Assembly (NCBI RefSeq): GCF_020594515.1
Contig: NZ_JAJCTH010000006.1
Coordinates: forward strand, 120,571-184,570
Reading direction: 5' to 3'
DNA length: 64,000 nucleotides
From: Rhodoferax sp. U2-2l
Lineage (GTDB): Bacteria; Pseudomonadota; Gammaproteobacteria; Burkholderiales; Burkholderiaceae_C
The notes under the pieces are model-generated. The model had not been told where the DNA came from, searched no databases, and was given only the letters and a program-made list of their open reading frames with translations. Below are positions 19,751 to 27,964 of this stretch, piece by piece. Position numbers and translations under genes: made by a program. Numbering within the stretch: the first letter of the stretch is position 1; each line of letters begins with the position of its first letter.

Positions 19751-21046
19751 ATGACCCACCACGTGATTCTGGGCGCGGGCCCGGCTGGCGTGATCGCCGC
19801 CGAAACCATCCGCAAACAGGCCCCGCAAGACGACATCACCCTGATTGGTGATGAACCCGAGCCGTCTTACTCGCGCATGGCCATCCCCTATCTGTTGATG
19901 GGCAACATCGACGAGAGCGGCACCTACCTGCGTAAAAGCCCGACCCACTTTGCCGACCTGCGGGTCAATCTGCGGCTGGACCGGGTGCGCTCTGTGAACG
20001 CTGCATCCCGAACCATCGTGTTCAAAAGTGGCGACACGGTCAGTTTTGACACCTTGCTGGTGGCCACCGGCTCCCACCCGGTCAGCCCGCCGATTCCCGG
20101 CATCAAATCCGAAGGTGTGCACACTTGCTGGACGCTGGAAGACGCCCGTGCCATCGCCGCACTGGCGCAGCCCGGGGCGCGCGTGCTGCAGCTTGGCGCC
20201 GGTTTCATCGGCTGCATCATCATGGAAGCGCTGGCCGCGCGCGGGGTGAGGTTGAGTGTGGTCGAGATGGGTGACCGCATGGTGCCGCGTATGATGGGCC
20301 CGGTGGCGGGCGGCATGATCCGTGACTGGGTCGAGTCCAAAGGGGTGGAAGTGTTCACCGCTACCCGTGTCGAATCCATCGAACCTGGCAAGCCGCTGCA
20401 GGTGAAGCTCTCCAACGGCAAAACCATGCTGGCGGACCTGGTCATCAGCGCCGCAGGCGTGCGCCCGGCGATTGGTTTTCTGGAAGACTCGGGCATTTTG
20501 TGCCTGCTGGGTGTGTTGACCGACGAACATCTGCAGACCAACGTGCCAGGCATCTTTGCCGCTGGCGACTGTGCCGAAGCGTTTGACAAAATCTCCCGCA
20601 AAACCATGGTCAGCGCCATCCAGCCCAACGCCTCGGACCAGGCGCGTATCGCGGCCAGCAACATGGTCGCCTACGCACGCGGTCTGGAGGCCAAGGCGGT
20701 GCTCAAAGGCGTCACACAAATCAATGTGCTCGACACACTCGGCTTGATCTCGACCAGCTTTGGCGACTGGCAGGGTGCCACGGGGGGTGAACATGTCGAG
20801 ATCACCGACAAGGCCGCAGGTAAACACCTGAGCCTGCAGTTCAAGGACGATGTGCTGATTGGCTGCAACAGCGTGGGTTGGACGCAGCATGTGGGCGCGA
20901 TGCGCGGCCTGGTCGAAGGCCAGATCAAACTGGGCGCCTGGAAAGACAAGCTGATGCAAGACCCCACCCGTCTGGTGGAGGCTTACCAGGCCGCAGCTCA
21001 CGGCCAGGCCGACTGGTCCGGCGCACACGACAAACACCGGCGATGA
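19751..21046 (+). CDS. aorC: FAD/NAD(P)-dependent oxidoreductase subunit of the AOR complex
   Basis: A 431-aa pyridine nucleotide-disulfide oxidoreductase-type protein. The FAD-binding GAGPAG lies at residues 8-13, the NAD(H)-binding GAGFIG at mid-length, and the second FAD contact TNVPGIFAAGDCAE near residue 270. No redox CxxxxC pair of the disulfide reductases is seen, consistent with an NADH oxidase/ferredoxin reductase-like role. In this operon it most likely exchanges electrons between the polyferredoxin AorA and NAD+. It is followed after seven bases by the MoaD-like gene. Confidence 0.87.
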   Translation: MTHHVILGAGPAGVIAAETIRKQAPQDDITLIGDEPEPSYSRMAIPYLLMGNIDESGTYLRKSPTHFADLRVNLRLDRVRSVNAASRTIVFKSGDTVSFDTLLVATGSHPVSPPIPGIKSEGVHTCWTLEDARAIAALAQPGARVLQLGAGFIGCIIMEALAARGVRLSVVEMGDRMVPRMMGPVAGGMIRDWVESKGVEVFTATRVESIEPGKPLQVKLSNGKTMLADLVISAAGVRPAIGFLEDSGILCLLGVLTDEHLQTNVPGIFAAGDCAEAFDKISRKTMVSAIQPNASDQARIAASNMVAYARGLEAKAVLKGVTQINVLDTLGLISTSFGDWQGATGGEHVEITDKAAGKHLSLQFKDDVLIGCNSVGWTQHVGAMRGLVEGQIKLGAWKDKLMQDPTRLVEAYQAAAHGQADWSGAHDKHRR

Positions 21047-21053
21047 TCCGCCC

Positions 21054-21308
21054 ATGAAAATCACCTTCAAACTGTTCGCGACCCTGACCGACTACCTGCC
21101 CACGCAGGAAAAGTACACCAATGCGGTGGACCTGGAGGTGGCGCCGGGCACCACCATTGGCCAGGTGGTGGAGGCGCACCGGCTGCCCGCCAAATGGGTG
21201 CATCTGGTCTTGGTGAACGGCACCTATGTCGCCCCGGAGCAACGCATGGCGCATGTGCTGCAGGAGGGTGACACGCTGGCCATCTGGCCACCGATTGCCG
21301 GTGGCTGA
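21054..21308 (+). CDS. MoaD/ThiS family sulfur carrier
   Basis: An 84-aa beta-grasp protein (MKITFKLFATLTDYLP) ending in the PPIAGG di-glycine tail that is adenylated and thiocarboxylated in MoaD-like proteins. In the aor operon it is predicted to supply dithiolene sulfur for the tungstopterin cofactor of AorB rather than general Moco. ATG 21054 lies seven bases after the aorC stop. The dedicated role is inferred from linkage. Confidence 0.88.
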   Translation: MKITFKLFATLTDYLPTQEKYTNAVDLEVAPGTTIGQVVEAHRLPAKWVHLVLVNGTYVAPEQRMAHVLQEGDTLAIWPPIAGG

Positions 21309-21331
21309 CGCTGGATTGCAGCGACCCCTTC

Positions 21332-21631
21332 ATGCAGTCTTTTTACCCGGAACGCTTCGAGCGTGAGATGGCCTGCAGCGAGGCCGACTGGCTGCGCTGG
21401 CTGCCTGGCGCCGTGGGCGACCTGCACTGGAAGCAGCAGCCCGGCAGCGCGGGTGTGCGCATCGGCGACGGCGCGCTCGGCCTGAAATGGCAGATGGCCG
21501 CCCCGCGTGTGATCGGTCAGATCAGCCTGCCGGTGCTCAAGGTGAGTTTCCGGTTCGCCGGGGTGGATGACCAGCAGCGCCATGCGTTCATGACGCGGTT
21601 TGACTTGTACATGCAGCGCGGGGGTGGCTAG
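21332..21631 (+). CDS. Unknown 99-aa protein, last gene of the aor operon
   Basis: Not recognised. ATG 21332 lies 23 bases after the MoaD-like gene, same strand, so it is probably co-transcribed. The chain (MQSFYPERFEREMACSEADW..) is soluble, with no signal or membrane segment, about 13 acidic and 15 basic residues and several tryptophans in the first half (DWLRWLPGAVGDLHWK), and ends in RGGG. The second half has a VSFRFAGVDDQQRHAFMTRFDLYMQ stretch. A role in AOR maturation or sulfur/pterin transfer is a guess from linkage only. Confidence 0.65.
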   Translation: MQSFYPERFEREMACSEADWLRWLPGAVGDLHWKQQPGSAGVRIGDGALGLKWQMAAPRVIGQISLPVLKVSFRFAGVDDQQRHAFMTRFDLYMQRGGG

Positions 21632-21717
21632 CTTTTTTGAAACGGCAGGTGTTGGCCAACGCCAACCAAGCTCAAGTCGCCTCGACGGAAATCGCCCTGG
21701 GCGCTGGCTGGCGGTCA

Positions 21718-21740
21718 AGAAAAAACCCGCCGAGGCGGGT
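21718..21740 (-). terminator. Rho-independent terminator after the ComEA-like gene
   Basis: On the - strand, arms ACCCGCC (21734-21740) and GGCGGGT (21725-21731) precede a T6 run (A6 at 21720-21725 on +). It lies 24 bases beyond the TAA of the alternative-frame tail at 21764. It also faces the end of the convergent aor operon. Confidence 0.8.
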
Positions 21741-21763
21741 CCTTGTGCAAACGCGCAAGCAGC

Positions 21764-21848
21764 TTATTTCTTCGCAGCGCTGGCTGCTGGCTTGGCGGCT
21801 TCGGCTTTGGGTTCATTGGTATCGGCCTTCTTGGCATCCGCTTTTTTT
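21764..21848 (-). other. Out-of-frame Lys/Ala-rich tail of the ComEA-like protein beyond an A7 tract
   Basis: On the - strand, seven A residues (T7 at 21842-21848 on +) put the helix-hairpin-helix gene into a frame that stops at 21813. If one A is dropped, the frame reads KKADAKKADTNEPKAEAAKP, then AASAAKK and a TAA at 21764-21766, a Lys/Ala-rich tail that continues the composition before the tract. Either a one-base sequence error, a real frameshift, or slippage during transcription or replication. Confidence 0.7.
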
Positions 21849-22130
21849 GGCGGCGGGCGCGGCCCCCTTGAAGGCCTCGCCATTGACGGTCAGGCCGTCG
21901 TCTGAAAATTTGGCGGCATTTTTGTCACCCACGCCTTGGACGCGGTCGAGGAAATCGGCCCAGTCCTTGAAAGCGCCTTTTTTGCGTTCGTCCAGAATCT
22001 TGGTGGAAATACCGGGGCCGATGCCTTTGATGCTGTCCAGGTCGGCAGCACTGGCTTTGTTGACATCGACAGCGGCGAAACTGGCGGCTGCATACAGCAT
22101 GGCCACGGTGGTCAGAATTTTCTTCAGCAT
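21813..22130 (-). CDS. Exported ComEA-like helix-hairpin-helix protein
   Basis: A 105-aa protein with a cleavable signal peptide (MLKKILTTVAMLYAAASFA) and one ComEA-type HhH DNA-binding motif (VDVNKASAADLDSIKGIGPGISTKILDERKKGAFKDWADFLDRVQGVG across residues 20-67). It should act in the periplasm on DNA, perhaps in uptake or as a small nucleoid-like protein. ATG 22130 has AGGAGA upstream. The printed frame ends with an odd Cys-containing tail just after an A7 tract; shifting by one base restores a Lys/Ala-rich end with a terminator close behind, so the true product may be longer. Confidence 0.82.
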   Translation of the reverse strand: MLKKILTTVAMLYAAASFAAVDVNKASAADLDSIKGIGPGISTKILDERKKGAFKDWADFLDRVQGVGDKNAAKFSDDGLTVNGEAFKGAAPAAKKSGCQEGRYQ

Positions 22131-22268
22131 GGGTGAACTCTCCTGAGGGTTGGATGGTTTTGTGACGTGATACTGGCGGGATGTCGGCGCACCTGCCATT
22201 CACAAAACCAGTGTACGGCGCCCTTTTGCACCGACTCAAGAGATATTTGAATCCGACTGCGCAGCGCG

Positions 22269-23294
22269 TCAAATCTGTCTGTTTTGCATCATCCACGCCA
22301 CGTAGCTGGCCACGCCGGTCTGCACGTCAGCAAAGTGATGGTCGCAGCCGGTGGCGCGCAGCGCGCTCAGGTCGGCCTGGGTGTAACACTGGTATTTGCC
22401 ACGCAACGCGTCCGGGAAGGGGATGTATTGCAGCAGTCCTTGATCGACCAATTCCTGCAGCGACAGGGCGGGTTGGCCCGCCAACTGGCGCAAACTGTTG
22501 ACGACCGAGCTGGCCACGTCATTGAAGGGCTGGGCGCGGCCGGTGCCCAGATTAAAAATGCCCGAGATGCCCGGATGGTCAAAAAACCACAGGTTCACCG
22601 CCACCACGTCGTCAATAAAAACGAAGTCGCGCATTTGTGAACCCGCTGCATAGCCGCCATAGGCGTCAAACAGTTTGACCCGGCCTTCCGCCTGGAACTG
22701 GTTGAACTGGTGGAACGCCACGCTGGCCATGCGGCCTTTGTGTTGCTCGCGCGGGCCGTACACGTTGAAATAACGGAAACCCACCACCTGCATGGTTTTG
22801 CCAGCAAAGGCGCGCTCAAACTGCAGGCCGCATTCGCGGCGCATGCGCTGGTCAAACAGCAGCTTGGAGTAGCCGTAGACGTTGAGCGGGCGCTCAAAAG
22901 CCGGCTCTTCGCGGAAGGTGTCCGAACCGCCGTAGGTGGCTGCGCTGGACGCATACAGCAGCCGGGCGCCGCGCTTCTGGCACGCGTGGTACAGCTGCAG
23001 CGAGGTGGCAAAGTTGTTCTGCATCATGTACTTGCCATTGCTTTCCATGGTGTCGCTGCAGGCACCTTCGTGGAAGATCGCTTCGACCTGGCCGTAGCTG
23101 CCACTGGCAAACGCGTCGTAAAACACGTCGGCGTCGACATAGTCGGCAATCTGCAGATCGGCGATGTTGCGGAACTTGTCGCCTTGTGTCAGGTCGTCCA
23201 CCGCGATGATGTCGGTGAGGCCGCGGGCATTGAGCCCCTTGATGATGTTGCTACCAATAAAACCGGCTGCGCCGGTGACAACGATTCGGGTCAT
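22269..23294 (-). CDS. hldD: ADP-L-glycero-D-manno-heptose 6-epimerase
   Basis: A 341-aa short-chain dehydrogenase/epimerase converting ADP-D-glycero- to ADP-L-glycero-D-manno-heptose for the LPS inner core. The NADP-binding [10 protein letters not shown] is at residues 7-16. Active-site features are SSAATYG and [10 protein letters not shown] (Tyr-x3-Lys), followed by [10 protein letters not shown]. Length is close to the E. coli enzyme plus a few extra residues. Its ATG overlaps the end of hldE by four bases (23291-23294), consistent with co-translation of consecutive pathway steps. Cytoplasmic. Confidence 0.96.
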   Translation of the reverse strand: MTRIVVTGAAGFIGSNIIKGLNARGLTDIIAVDDLTQGDKFRNIADLQIADYVDADVFYDAFASGSYGQVEAIFHEGACSDTMESNGKYMMQNNFATSLQLYHACQKRGARLLYASSAATYGGSDTFREEPAFERPLNVYGYSKLLFDQRMRRECGLQFERAFAGKTMQVVGFRYFNVYGPREQHKGRMASVAFHQFNQFQAEGRVKLFDAYGGYAAGSQMRDFVFIDDVVAVNLWFFDHPGISGIFNLGTGRAQPFNDVASSVVNSLRQLAGQPALSLQELVDQGLLQYIPFPDALRGKYQCYTQADLSALRATGCDHHFADVQTGVASYVAWMMQNRQI

Positions 23295-24220
23295 GCGAAC
23301 AACTCCTCATAAGAAACAGTGGCGGTGCCAAATTTGCCGACCACCAGGCCGCCGGCCCGGTTGGCCAGCGGCAGGGCCTCACGCAGGGTCAGGCCAGCAG
23401 CCACCAAAGCCGCCATCGTGGCGATCACGGTGTCGCCGGCGCCGGTCACATCGAACACCTCGCGCGCCTGTGCACTCACGCTGACTTGACCTGCGGCGTC
23501 AAACAGTGTCATGCCTTCCTCGCTGCGGGTCACCAGAATGGCCTGCAGGCCCAAGCGTTCACGCAAAGCCTGCGTTTTGGTTTGCAGCTCGACTTCATCT
23601 TGCCAATTGCCAATCACCTGTTGCAACTCGGCGCGGTTGGGGGTGATCACCGTGGCGCCCTGGTAGCGTGAGTAGTCGCTGCCTTTGGGGTCGATCAGGA
23701 TCGGCTTGCCTGCTGCTTTCGCGCGGGCAATCATGTCGCTCACATGCGCCAGGCCGCCTTTGCCGTAGTCGGAGAACAGCACCGCGTCATGCCGTGGCAG
23801 CAGGTCCAGGAAGGCAGCGGTTTGGGAGGCCAATATTTCAGTTTTGGGCGTGTTCTCGAAGTCCATGCGCAGCAACTGTTGCTGGCGGCCAATCACACGT
23901 AACTTCACCGTCGTTTTGAGCTCGGCATCGCGGCCAAAATGGGCCTGGATGCCGGTTTGGGCCACCAGCGCTTCGAGCTTGTGGCTGGCTTCGTCATCAC
24001 CCACCACCGTGAGTAACGACGCTTGCCCGCCAAGCGTGACCACGTTGTAGGCCACGTTGGCTGCGGCGCCAATGCGTTCTTCCTCACGGGTGACGCGGAC
24101 CACTGGCACCGGAGCCTCCGGGCTGATGCGGTCAACGGCGCCGTACCAGTAACGGTCCAGCATCACATCACCCACGACCAAGACGCGGGCCTGACTCAAT
24201 TGTTCTTTGGAGATGGTCAT
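23291..24220 (-). CDS. rfaE1: D-glycero-beta-D-manno-heptose-7-phosphate kinase
   Basis: A 309-aa PfkB/ribokinase-family kinase that phosphorylates heptose 7-phosphate at C1. Visible are [13 protein letters not shown] near the N-terminus, the sugar-contact GAAANVAYN and the anion hole [20 protein letters not shown]. Only the kinase half of the E. coli HldE is present; the adenylyltransferase half must be encoded elsewhere. The ATG at 24220 overlaps the lapB stop (ATGA), and a longer upstream frame is not needed. It lies in the chain lapA-lapB-rfaE1-hldD, joining LPS regulation with core heptose synthesis. Confidence 0.93.
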   Translation of the reverse strand: MTISKEQLSQARVLVVGDVMLDRYWYGAVDRISPEAPVPVVRVTREEERIGAAANVAYNVVTLGGQASLLTVVGDDEASHKLEALVAQTGIQAHFGRDAELKTTVKLRVIGRQQQLLRMDFENTPKTEILASQTAAFLDLLPRHDAVLFSDYGKGGLAHVSDMIARAKAAGKPILIDPKGSDYSRYQGATVITPNRAELQQVIGNWQDEVELQTKTQALRERLGLQAILVTRSEEGMTLFDAAGQVSVSAQAREVFDVTGAGDTVIATMAALVAAGLTLREALPLANRAGGLVVGKFGTATVSYEELFA

Positions 24221-25374
24221 AACTCTTCCACCCGCCGTGCGGGGTAACTGTCCCAGGTCTGGCAACCCGGGCATTGCCAAAAATGCTGCGTGGCTTCAAA
24301 CCCACAGGCGGCGCAGCGGTAACGCAACAGCGGTTTGACCGCGTGGTCCAGCGCCCGTTGCACTTGGGGGTGAAACTGTTCGTCTTGAAATTTCTCGCCA
24401 GCCATCCAGCGGGTGGCGGCCACCAGGGAGGGTTCGCGTTCCAGGTGGCGGGCGTACCAGTCACGATCGGTCATGCTGGCGGCGGGGGTGCTGGCCGACA
24501 GCCGGACGATGGCTTCCAGCACGTCGAGTGAGGCGCTTTGCTCGTACACCACCTGCAAGCGGGCCAGCGCCTGCGTCACACTGCCCAGCCGCAGCGCGAT
24601 GTCTGCTAGCGGCGCAGCCATCAGCGGGATCGCCGTGGGCGCATGGGTCATGGCGTCCAGTAACGTCTGTTGAGCCGCGGCCAACTCACCGGCACCGGCT
24701 TGCAGTTGGGCCAACGCCATGCGTGCCCGCGCCGCTTCAGGCGCTGTGGCAATGGCTTCCTGCAGGCGCGCACGGGCGGCGTCGGGCTGCTTGTGCGCCA
24801 GGTCGTTAGCGGCCTGTTCACACAGGTAGTGCGCCAGCCTTTGGCCAAAACTGCCTTGTTGGGCGCGCTCCAGCTTGTGGGCGATCTCCGCCGCCAGCAC
24901 CCAGTCGCGGCTGCGTTCGTAATTGGCCAGCAGCGCCAGCCGGGCCTCCGTCTCGAAGGCGGTGCCCTCCAACTTGTTGAGCGCGGCCTCGGCACGGTCC
25001 AGCAAACCGGCCTTGAGGAAATCAAGCGCCAGTGCGTGCTGGGCGCGGTGGCGGTCGGTCTGGCTCAGGTCCGCGCGTGACAGCAGATGCTCATGCACAC
25101 GCACGGCACGCTCGTACTCGCCACGCCGACGAAACAGGTTGCCCAGCGCAAAGTGCAGCTCGGAGGTGTCGGGGTCGCTCTGGACGGCTTCAATGAAGGC
25201 GTCGATGGCCTGGTCCTGCTGCTCGTTGAGCAGGTAGTTCAAGCCCTTGAAATAGGCTTTGGGCGCCCGCTGGTTTTCAAACCGGATCTGGCGCAGATCG
25301 AACCGGGACGCCAGCCAGCCCAGCCCAAAAGCCAGTGGCAACCCCAGCAGAATCCAGCTCAGGTTAAATTCCAT
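24217..25374 (-). CDS. lapB: LapB (YciM) lipopolysaccharide assembly TPR protein
   Basis: A 385-aa membrane-anchored protein. An N-terminal helix (MEFNLSWILLGLPLAFGLGW) is followed by LASRFDLRQ and a row of tetratricopeptide repeats (about 70-340), beginning KAYFKGLNYLLNEQQDQAIDAF. It ends in a rubredoxin-like metal site (YRCAACGF and WQCPGCQTWDSYP). In E. coli LapB controls LpxC turnover through FtsH and thereby LPS amount. ATG 25374 is chosen by homology and overlaps the end of lapA by 11 bases. Confidence 0.95.
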   Translation of the reverse strand: MEFNLSWILLGLPLAFGLGWLASRFDLRQIRFENQRAPKAYFKGLNYLLNEQQDQAIDAFIEAVQSDPDTSELHFALGNLFRRRGEYERAVRVHEHLLSRADLSQTDRHRAQHALALDFLKAGLLDRAEAALNKLEGTAFETEARLALLANYERSRDWVLAAEIAHKLERAQQGSFGQRLAHYLCEQAANDLAHKQPDAARARLQEAIATAPEAARARMALAQLQAGAGELAAAQQTLLDAMTHAPTAIPLMAAPLADIALRLGSVTQALARLQVVYEQSASLDVLEAIVRLSASTPAASMTDRDWYARHLEREPSLVAATRWMAGEKFQDEQFHPQVQRALDHAVKPLLRYRCAACGFEATQHFWQCPGCQTWDSYPARRVEEL

Positions 25375-25696
25375 CAGCGTAGGCGGGTGCGGTGGCGGGT
25401 GATGCCACGGCAGGCGCCAAAGGGGCCGGGCTGGTGGTGGATGTCCAGGTCGGGGTGGGCGCGGGTGTGCTGGCCAGGCGGCGCTGACGCCACCACCAGG
25501 GCACCATGCCGAAGACGCCCACAGCCACGCCAGCGGCAAAAGCGGTCAGCACCACCAGCACTTGGGGCGCCTGCCACTGGTTGCCAAAAAAGAAATGCAC
25601 CGTGGTGTCTTGCTGGTTGTTCAGCGCAAATGCGAACAGGGTAAAAAAAATGGCTGCTTTAAGCATCCACTTAAGCAACCATAGTAGTTTGTTCAT
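25364..25696 (-). CDS. lapA: LapA domain inner-membrane protein
   Basis: A 110-aa protein with two membrane helices (about 8-28, AIFFTLFAFALN, and about 44-66, VLVVLTAFAAGVAVGVFG) around the QQDTTVHFFFG turn characteristic of LapA (YciS). The C-terminal tail is Pro/Ala/Thr-rich. It sits directly upstream of lapB with an overlap, as in many proteobacteria, and assists LapB in LPS homeostasis. Downstream of ihfB by 63 bases on the same strand. Confidence 0.9.
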   Translation of the reverse strand: MNKLLWLLKWMLKAAIFFTLFAFALNNQQDTTVHFFFGNQWQAPQVLVVLTAFAAGVAVGVFGMVPWWWRQRRLASTPAPTPTWTSTTSPAPLAPAVASPATAPAYADGI

Positions 25697-25759
25697 TGGC
25701 GTTTTCCCGTGTGGCCAAAAATTTTAACGCTGGTGGCGGTCAAAGCGCCATCAGGCGCG

Positions 25760-26071
25760 TCAGCCGTTGGCGGTTTGGGTCAATTCTGCCGTGCGCTGGT
25801 CCACCGCTTCACGCAGGGCTTTACCAGGTTTGAAGTGGGGGACGCGCTTTTCGGGAATGGCCACACTCTCGCCGCTGCGCGGGTTGCGGCCCATGCGCGG
25901 GGCGCGGTAGTTCACGGAGAAGCTGCCAAAACCACGGATTTCAATGCGGTGACCGCGCACCAGCGCGTCGTTCATCGCGTCCAGAATCGCCTTCACGGCA
26001 AACTCGGCGTCACGCTGGGTCAGTTGACTGAAACGTGCAGCAAGTTCTTCAACAAGATCAGAACGGGTCAT
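25760..26071 (-). CDS. ihfB: Integration host factor subunit beta
   Basis: A 103-aa HU/IHF-fold DNA-bending protein ([14 protein letters not shown]..). The beta-arm has the IHF signature [28 protein letters not shown] across residues 61-88, with the Pro that intercalates into DNA. The ending ELTQTANG is slightly longer than the E. coli protein. It works as a heterodimer with IhfA, encoded elsewhere. It follows rpsA as in E. coli, but an intrinsic terminator lies between them. Confidence 0.97.
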   Translation of the reverse strand: MTRSDLVEELAARFSQLTQRDAEFAVKAILDAMNDALVRGHRIEIRGFGSFSVNYRAPRMGRNPRSGESVAIPEKRVPHFKPGKALREAVDQRTAELTQTANG

Positions 26072-26092
26072 GGTGGTAGGCCTGAAACGAAG

Positions 26093-26129
26093 AAAAAAAC
26101 GACCGGTGCACGCGGGTGCAACCGGTCGT
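26093..26129 (-). terminator. Rho-independent terminator between rpsA and ihfB
   Basis: On the - strand, ACGACCGGT (26121-26129) and ACCGGTCGT (26099-26107) form a perfect 9-bp stem extended by GCA/TGC pairing, followed by a T7 run (26093-26099). It starts 24 bases after the rpsA stop, so ihfB probably depends on read-through or on a promoter of its own. Confidence 0.85.
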
Positions 26130-26152
26130 CAGTTCAATGGGGAATCACCCGA

Positions 26153-27832
26153 TCAGTTGTTGTCCAGTTTGGCACGCAACAAAGCGCCCAGGCTGGTGGT
26201 GCCAGCGTTTTCGCGGGCAGACTGCTGGCTCAGGGTTTGCATGGCTTCGTTCTGGTCAGCCGCGTCCTTGGCCTTGATCGACAACTGGATGTTGCGGGTC
26301 TTGCGATCCACATTGACCACCACAGCGGTGACTTCGTCGCCTTCCTTGAGCACGTTGCGTGCGTCTTCGACGCGGTCACGGCTGATTTCGGAGGCGCGCA
26401 GGTAACCAAGGATGTCTTCGCCGAGGTCGATTTCAGCGCCCTTGGCATCCACGGTCTTGACCTTGCCGGTGACCACGGAACCCTTGTCGTTGATCGACGA
26501 GAAGGTGGTGAACGGGTCGGAGTCGAGTTGTTTGATACCCAGGGAGATGCGTTCGCGGTCAACGTCCACAGCCAGCACCAGGGCTTCGACTTCCTGGCCC
26601 TTTTTGTACTCGCGCACAGCGGCTTCGCCGGTTTCGTTCCAGGACAGGTCGGACAAATGCACCAGACCGTCGATGCCAGCAGCCAGACCAACGAACACGC
26701 CGAAGTCGGTGATGGATTTGATCGGGCCCTTGACGCGGTCGCCGCGCTTGGTATTTTGCGCGAATTCTTGCCATGGGTTGGCCTTGCATTGCTTCATGCC
26801 CAGGCTGATGCGGCGCTTGTCTTCGTCGATTTCCAGAACCATGACTTCGACTTCGTCGCCCAGGGCAACGATCTTGCTCGGGGCCACGTTCTTGTTGGTC
26901 CAGTCCATTTCGGACACGTGCACCAGACCTTCGATGCCGGGTTCCAGTTCCACAAATGCGCCGTAGTCGGCGATGTTGGTGATCTTGCCGAACATGCGGG
27001 TGCCTTGCGGGTAGCGGCGGTTCACGCCCATCCACGGGTCATCACCCATTTGCTTCAGACCCAGAGACACGCGGTTCTTCTCGGTGTCAAATTTCAGGAT
27101 CTTGGCGGTGATTTCCTGGCCAGCGGTCACCACTTCAGACGGGTGACGGACACGGCGCCAAGCCATGTCGGTGATGTGCAGCAGGCCGTCGATACCACCC
27201 AGGTCGACAAACGCACCGTATTCGGTGATGTTCTTGACCACACCGTGAACAATGGCGCCTTCTTTCAGCGTGTTCATCAGCTTGGAGCGTTCTTCGCCCA
27301 TGGAGGCTTCCACCACGGCACGGCGGCTCAGCACCACGTTGTTGCGCTTGCGGTCGAGCTTGATGACCTTGAATTCCAGGGTCTTGTTTTCGTACGGAGA
27401 CAGGTCCTTGGTGGGACGGGTGTCAACCAGAGAGCCGGGCAGGAAGGCGCGGATGCCGTTGACCAACACGGTCAGACCACCCTTGACCTTGCCGCTGGTG
27501 GTGCCAGTAACAAATTCGCCGGATTCGAGGGCCTTTTCCAGGCTCATCCAGGAAGCCAGACGTTTGGCGGTGTCGCGCGACAGGATGGTGTCGCCGTAGC
27601 CGTTTTCGATGGAGCCGATGGCCACCGACACGAAGTCACCGACTTGCACTTCGGTTTCGCCCTGGTCGTTCTTGAATTCTTCCAGCGGCACATAGGCTTC
27701 GGATTTCAGGCCAGCGTTGACCACCACAAAGCTGTGTTCGATGCGAACAACTTCAGCGGTGATCACTTCGCCTGGGCGCATTTCTGTGCGTTGCAGGGAC
27801 TCTTCAAACAGGGCGGCAAAAGATTCAGACAT
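26153..27832 (-). CDS. rpsA: 30S ribosomal protein S1
   Basis: A 559-aa protein with six S1 RNA-binding repeats, matching the usual size of proteobacterial S1. It begins [24 protein letters not shown]. Typical repeat motifs such as [23 protein letters not shown] and [22 protein letters not shown] are seen. S1 binds mRNA leaders and helps 30S initiation. It follows aroA-cmk by 132 bases, as cmk-rpsA in E. coli. A small hairpin with GTGGC/GCCAC arms (27840-27855) lies just before the start and might take part in the known autoregulation of this gene. Confidence 0.98.
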   Translation of the reverse strand: MSESFAALFEESLQRTEMRPGEVITAEVVRIEHSFVVVNAGLKSEAYVPLEEFKNDQGETEVQVGDFVSVAIGSIENGYGDTILSRDTAKRLASWMSLEKALESGEFVTGTTSGKVKGGLTVLVNGIRAFLPGSLVDTRPTKDLSPYENKTLEFKVIKLDRKRNNVVLSRRAVVEASMGEERSKLMNTLKEGAIVHGVVKNITEYGAFVDLGGIDGLLHITDMAWRRVRHPSEVVTAGQEITAKILKFDTEKNRVSLGLKQMGDDPWMGVNRRYPQGTRMFGKITNIADYGAFVELEPGIEGLVHVSEMDWTNKNVAPSKIVALGDEVEVMVLEIDEDKRRISLGMKQCKANPWQEFAQNTKRGDRVKGPIKSITDFGVFVGLAAGIDGLVHLSDLSWNETGEAAVREYKKGQEVEALVLAVDVDRERISLGIKQLDSDPFTTFSSINDKGSVVTGKVKTVDAKGAEIDLGEDILGYLRASEISRDRVEDARNVLKEGDEVTAVVVNVDRKTRNIQLSIKAKDAADQNEAMQTLSQQSARENAGTTSLGALLRAKLDNN

Positions 27833-27964
27833 TTTTTGTGTGGCATTAACGCCACGGGGTTAAGTTTTGTGAACCTCACCTGCGGTGCGCAGTGCAGCGC
27901 GAGAAGGCAGATAAGGGCCGGTTGCAAGGGGATCAGTCCCTGCGGGTACAGCCCTTGAGAAGGT

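Noticed and set aside
18051..21070. Two long - strand frames opposite aorB and aorC
   Set aside because: The + strand genes have complete cofactor motifs; the antisense frames are GC-bias shadows without recognisable features.
25709..27958. 749-residue + strand frame covering ihfB and rpsA
   Set aside because: Antisense of ribosomal protein S1 and IHF; no independent start signal or motif.
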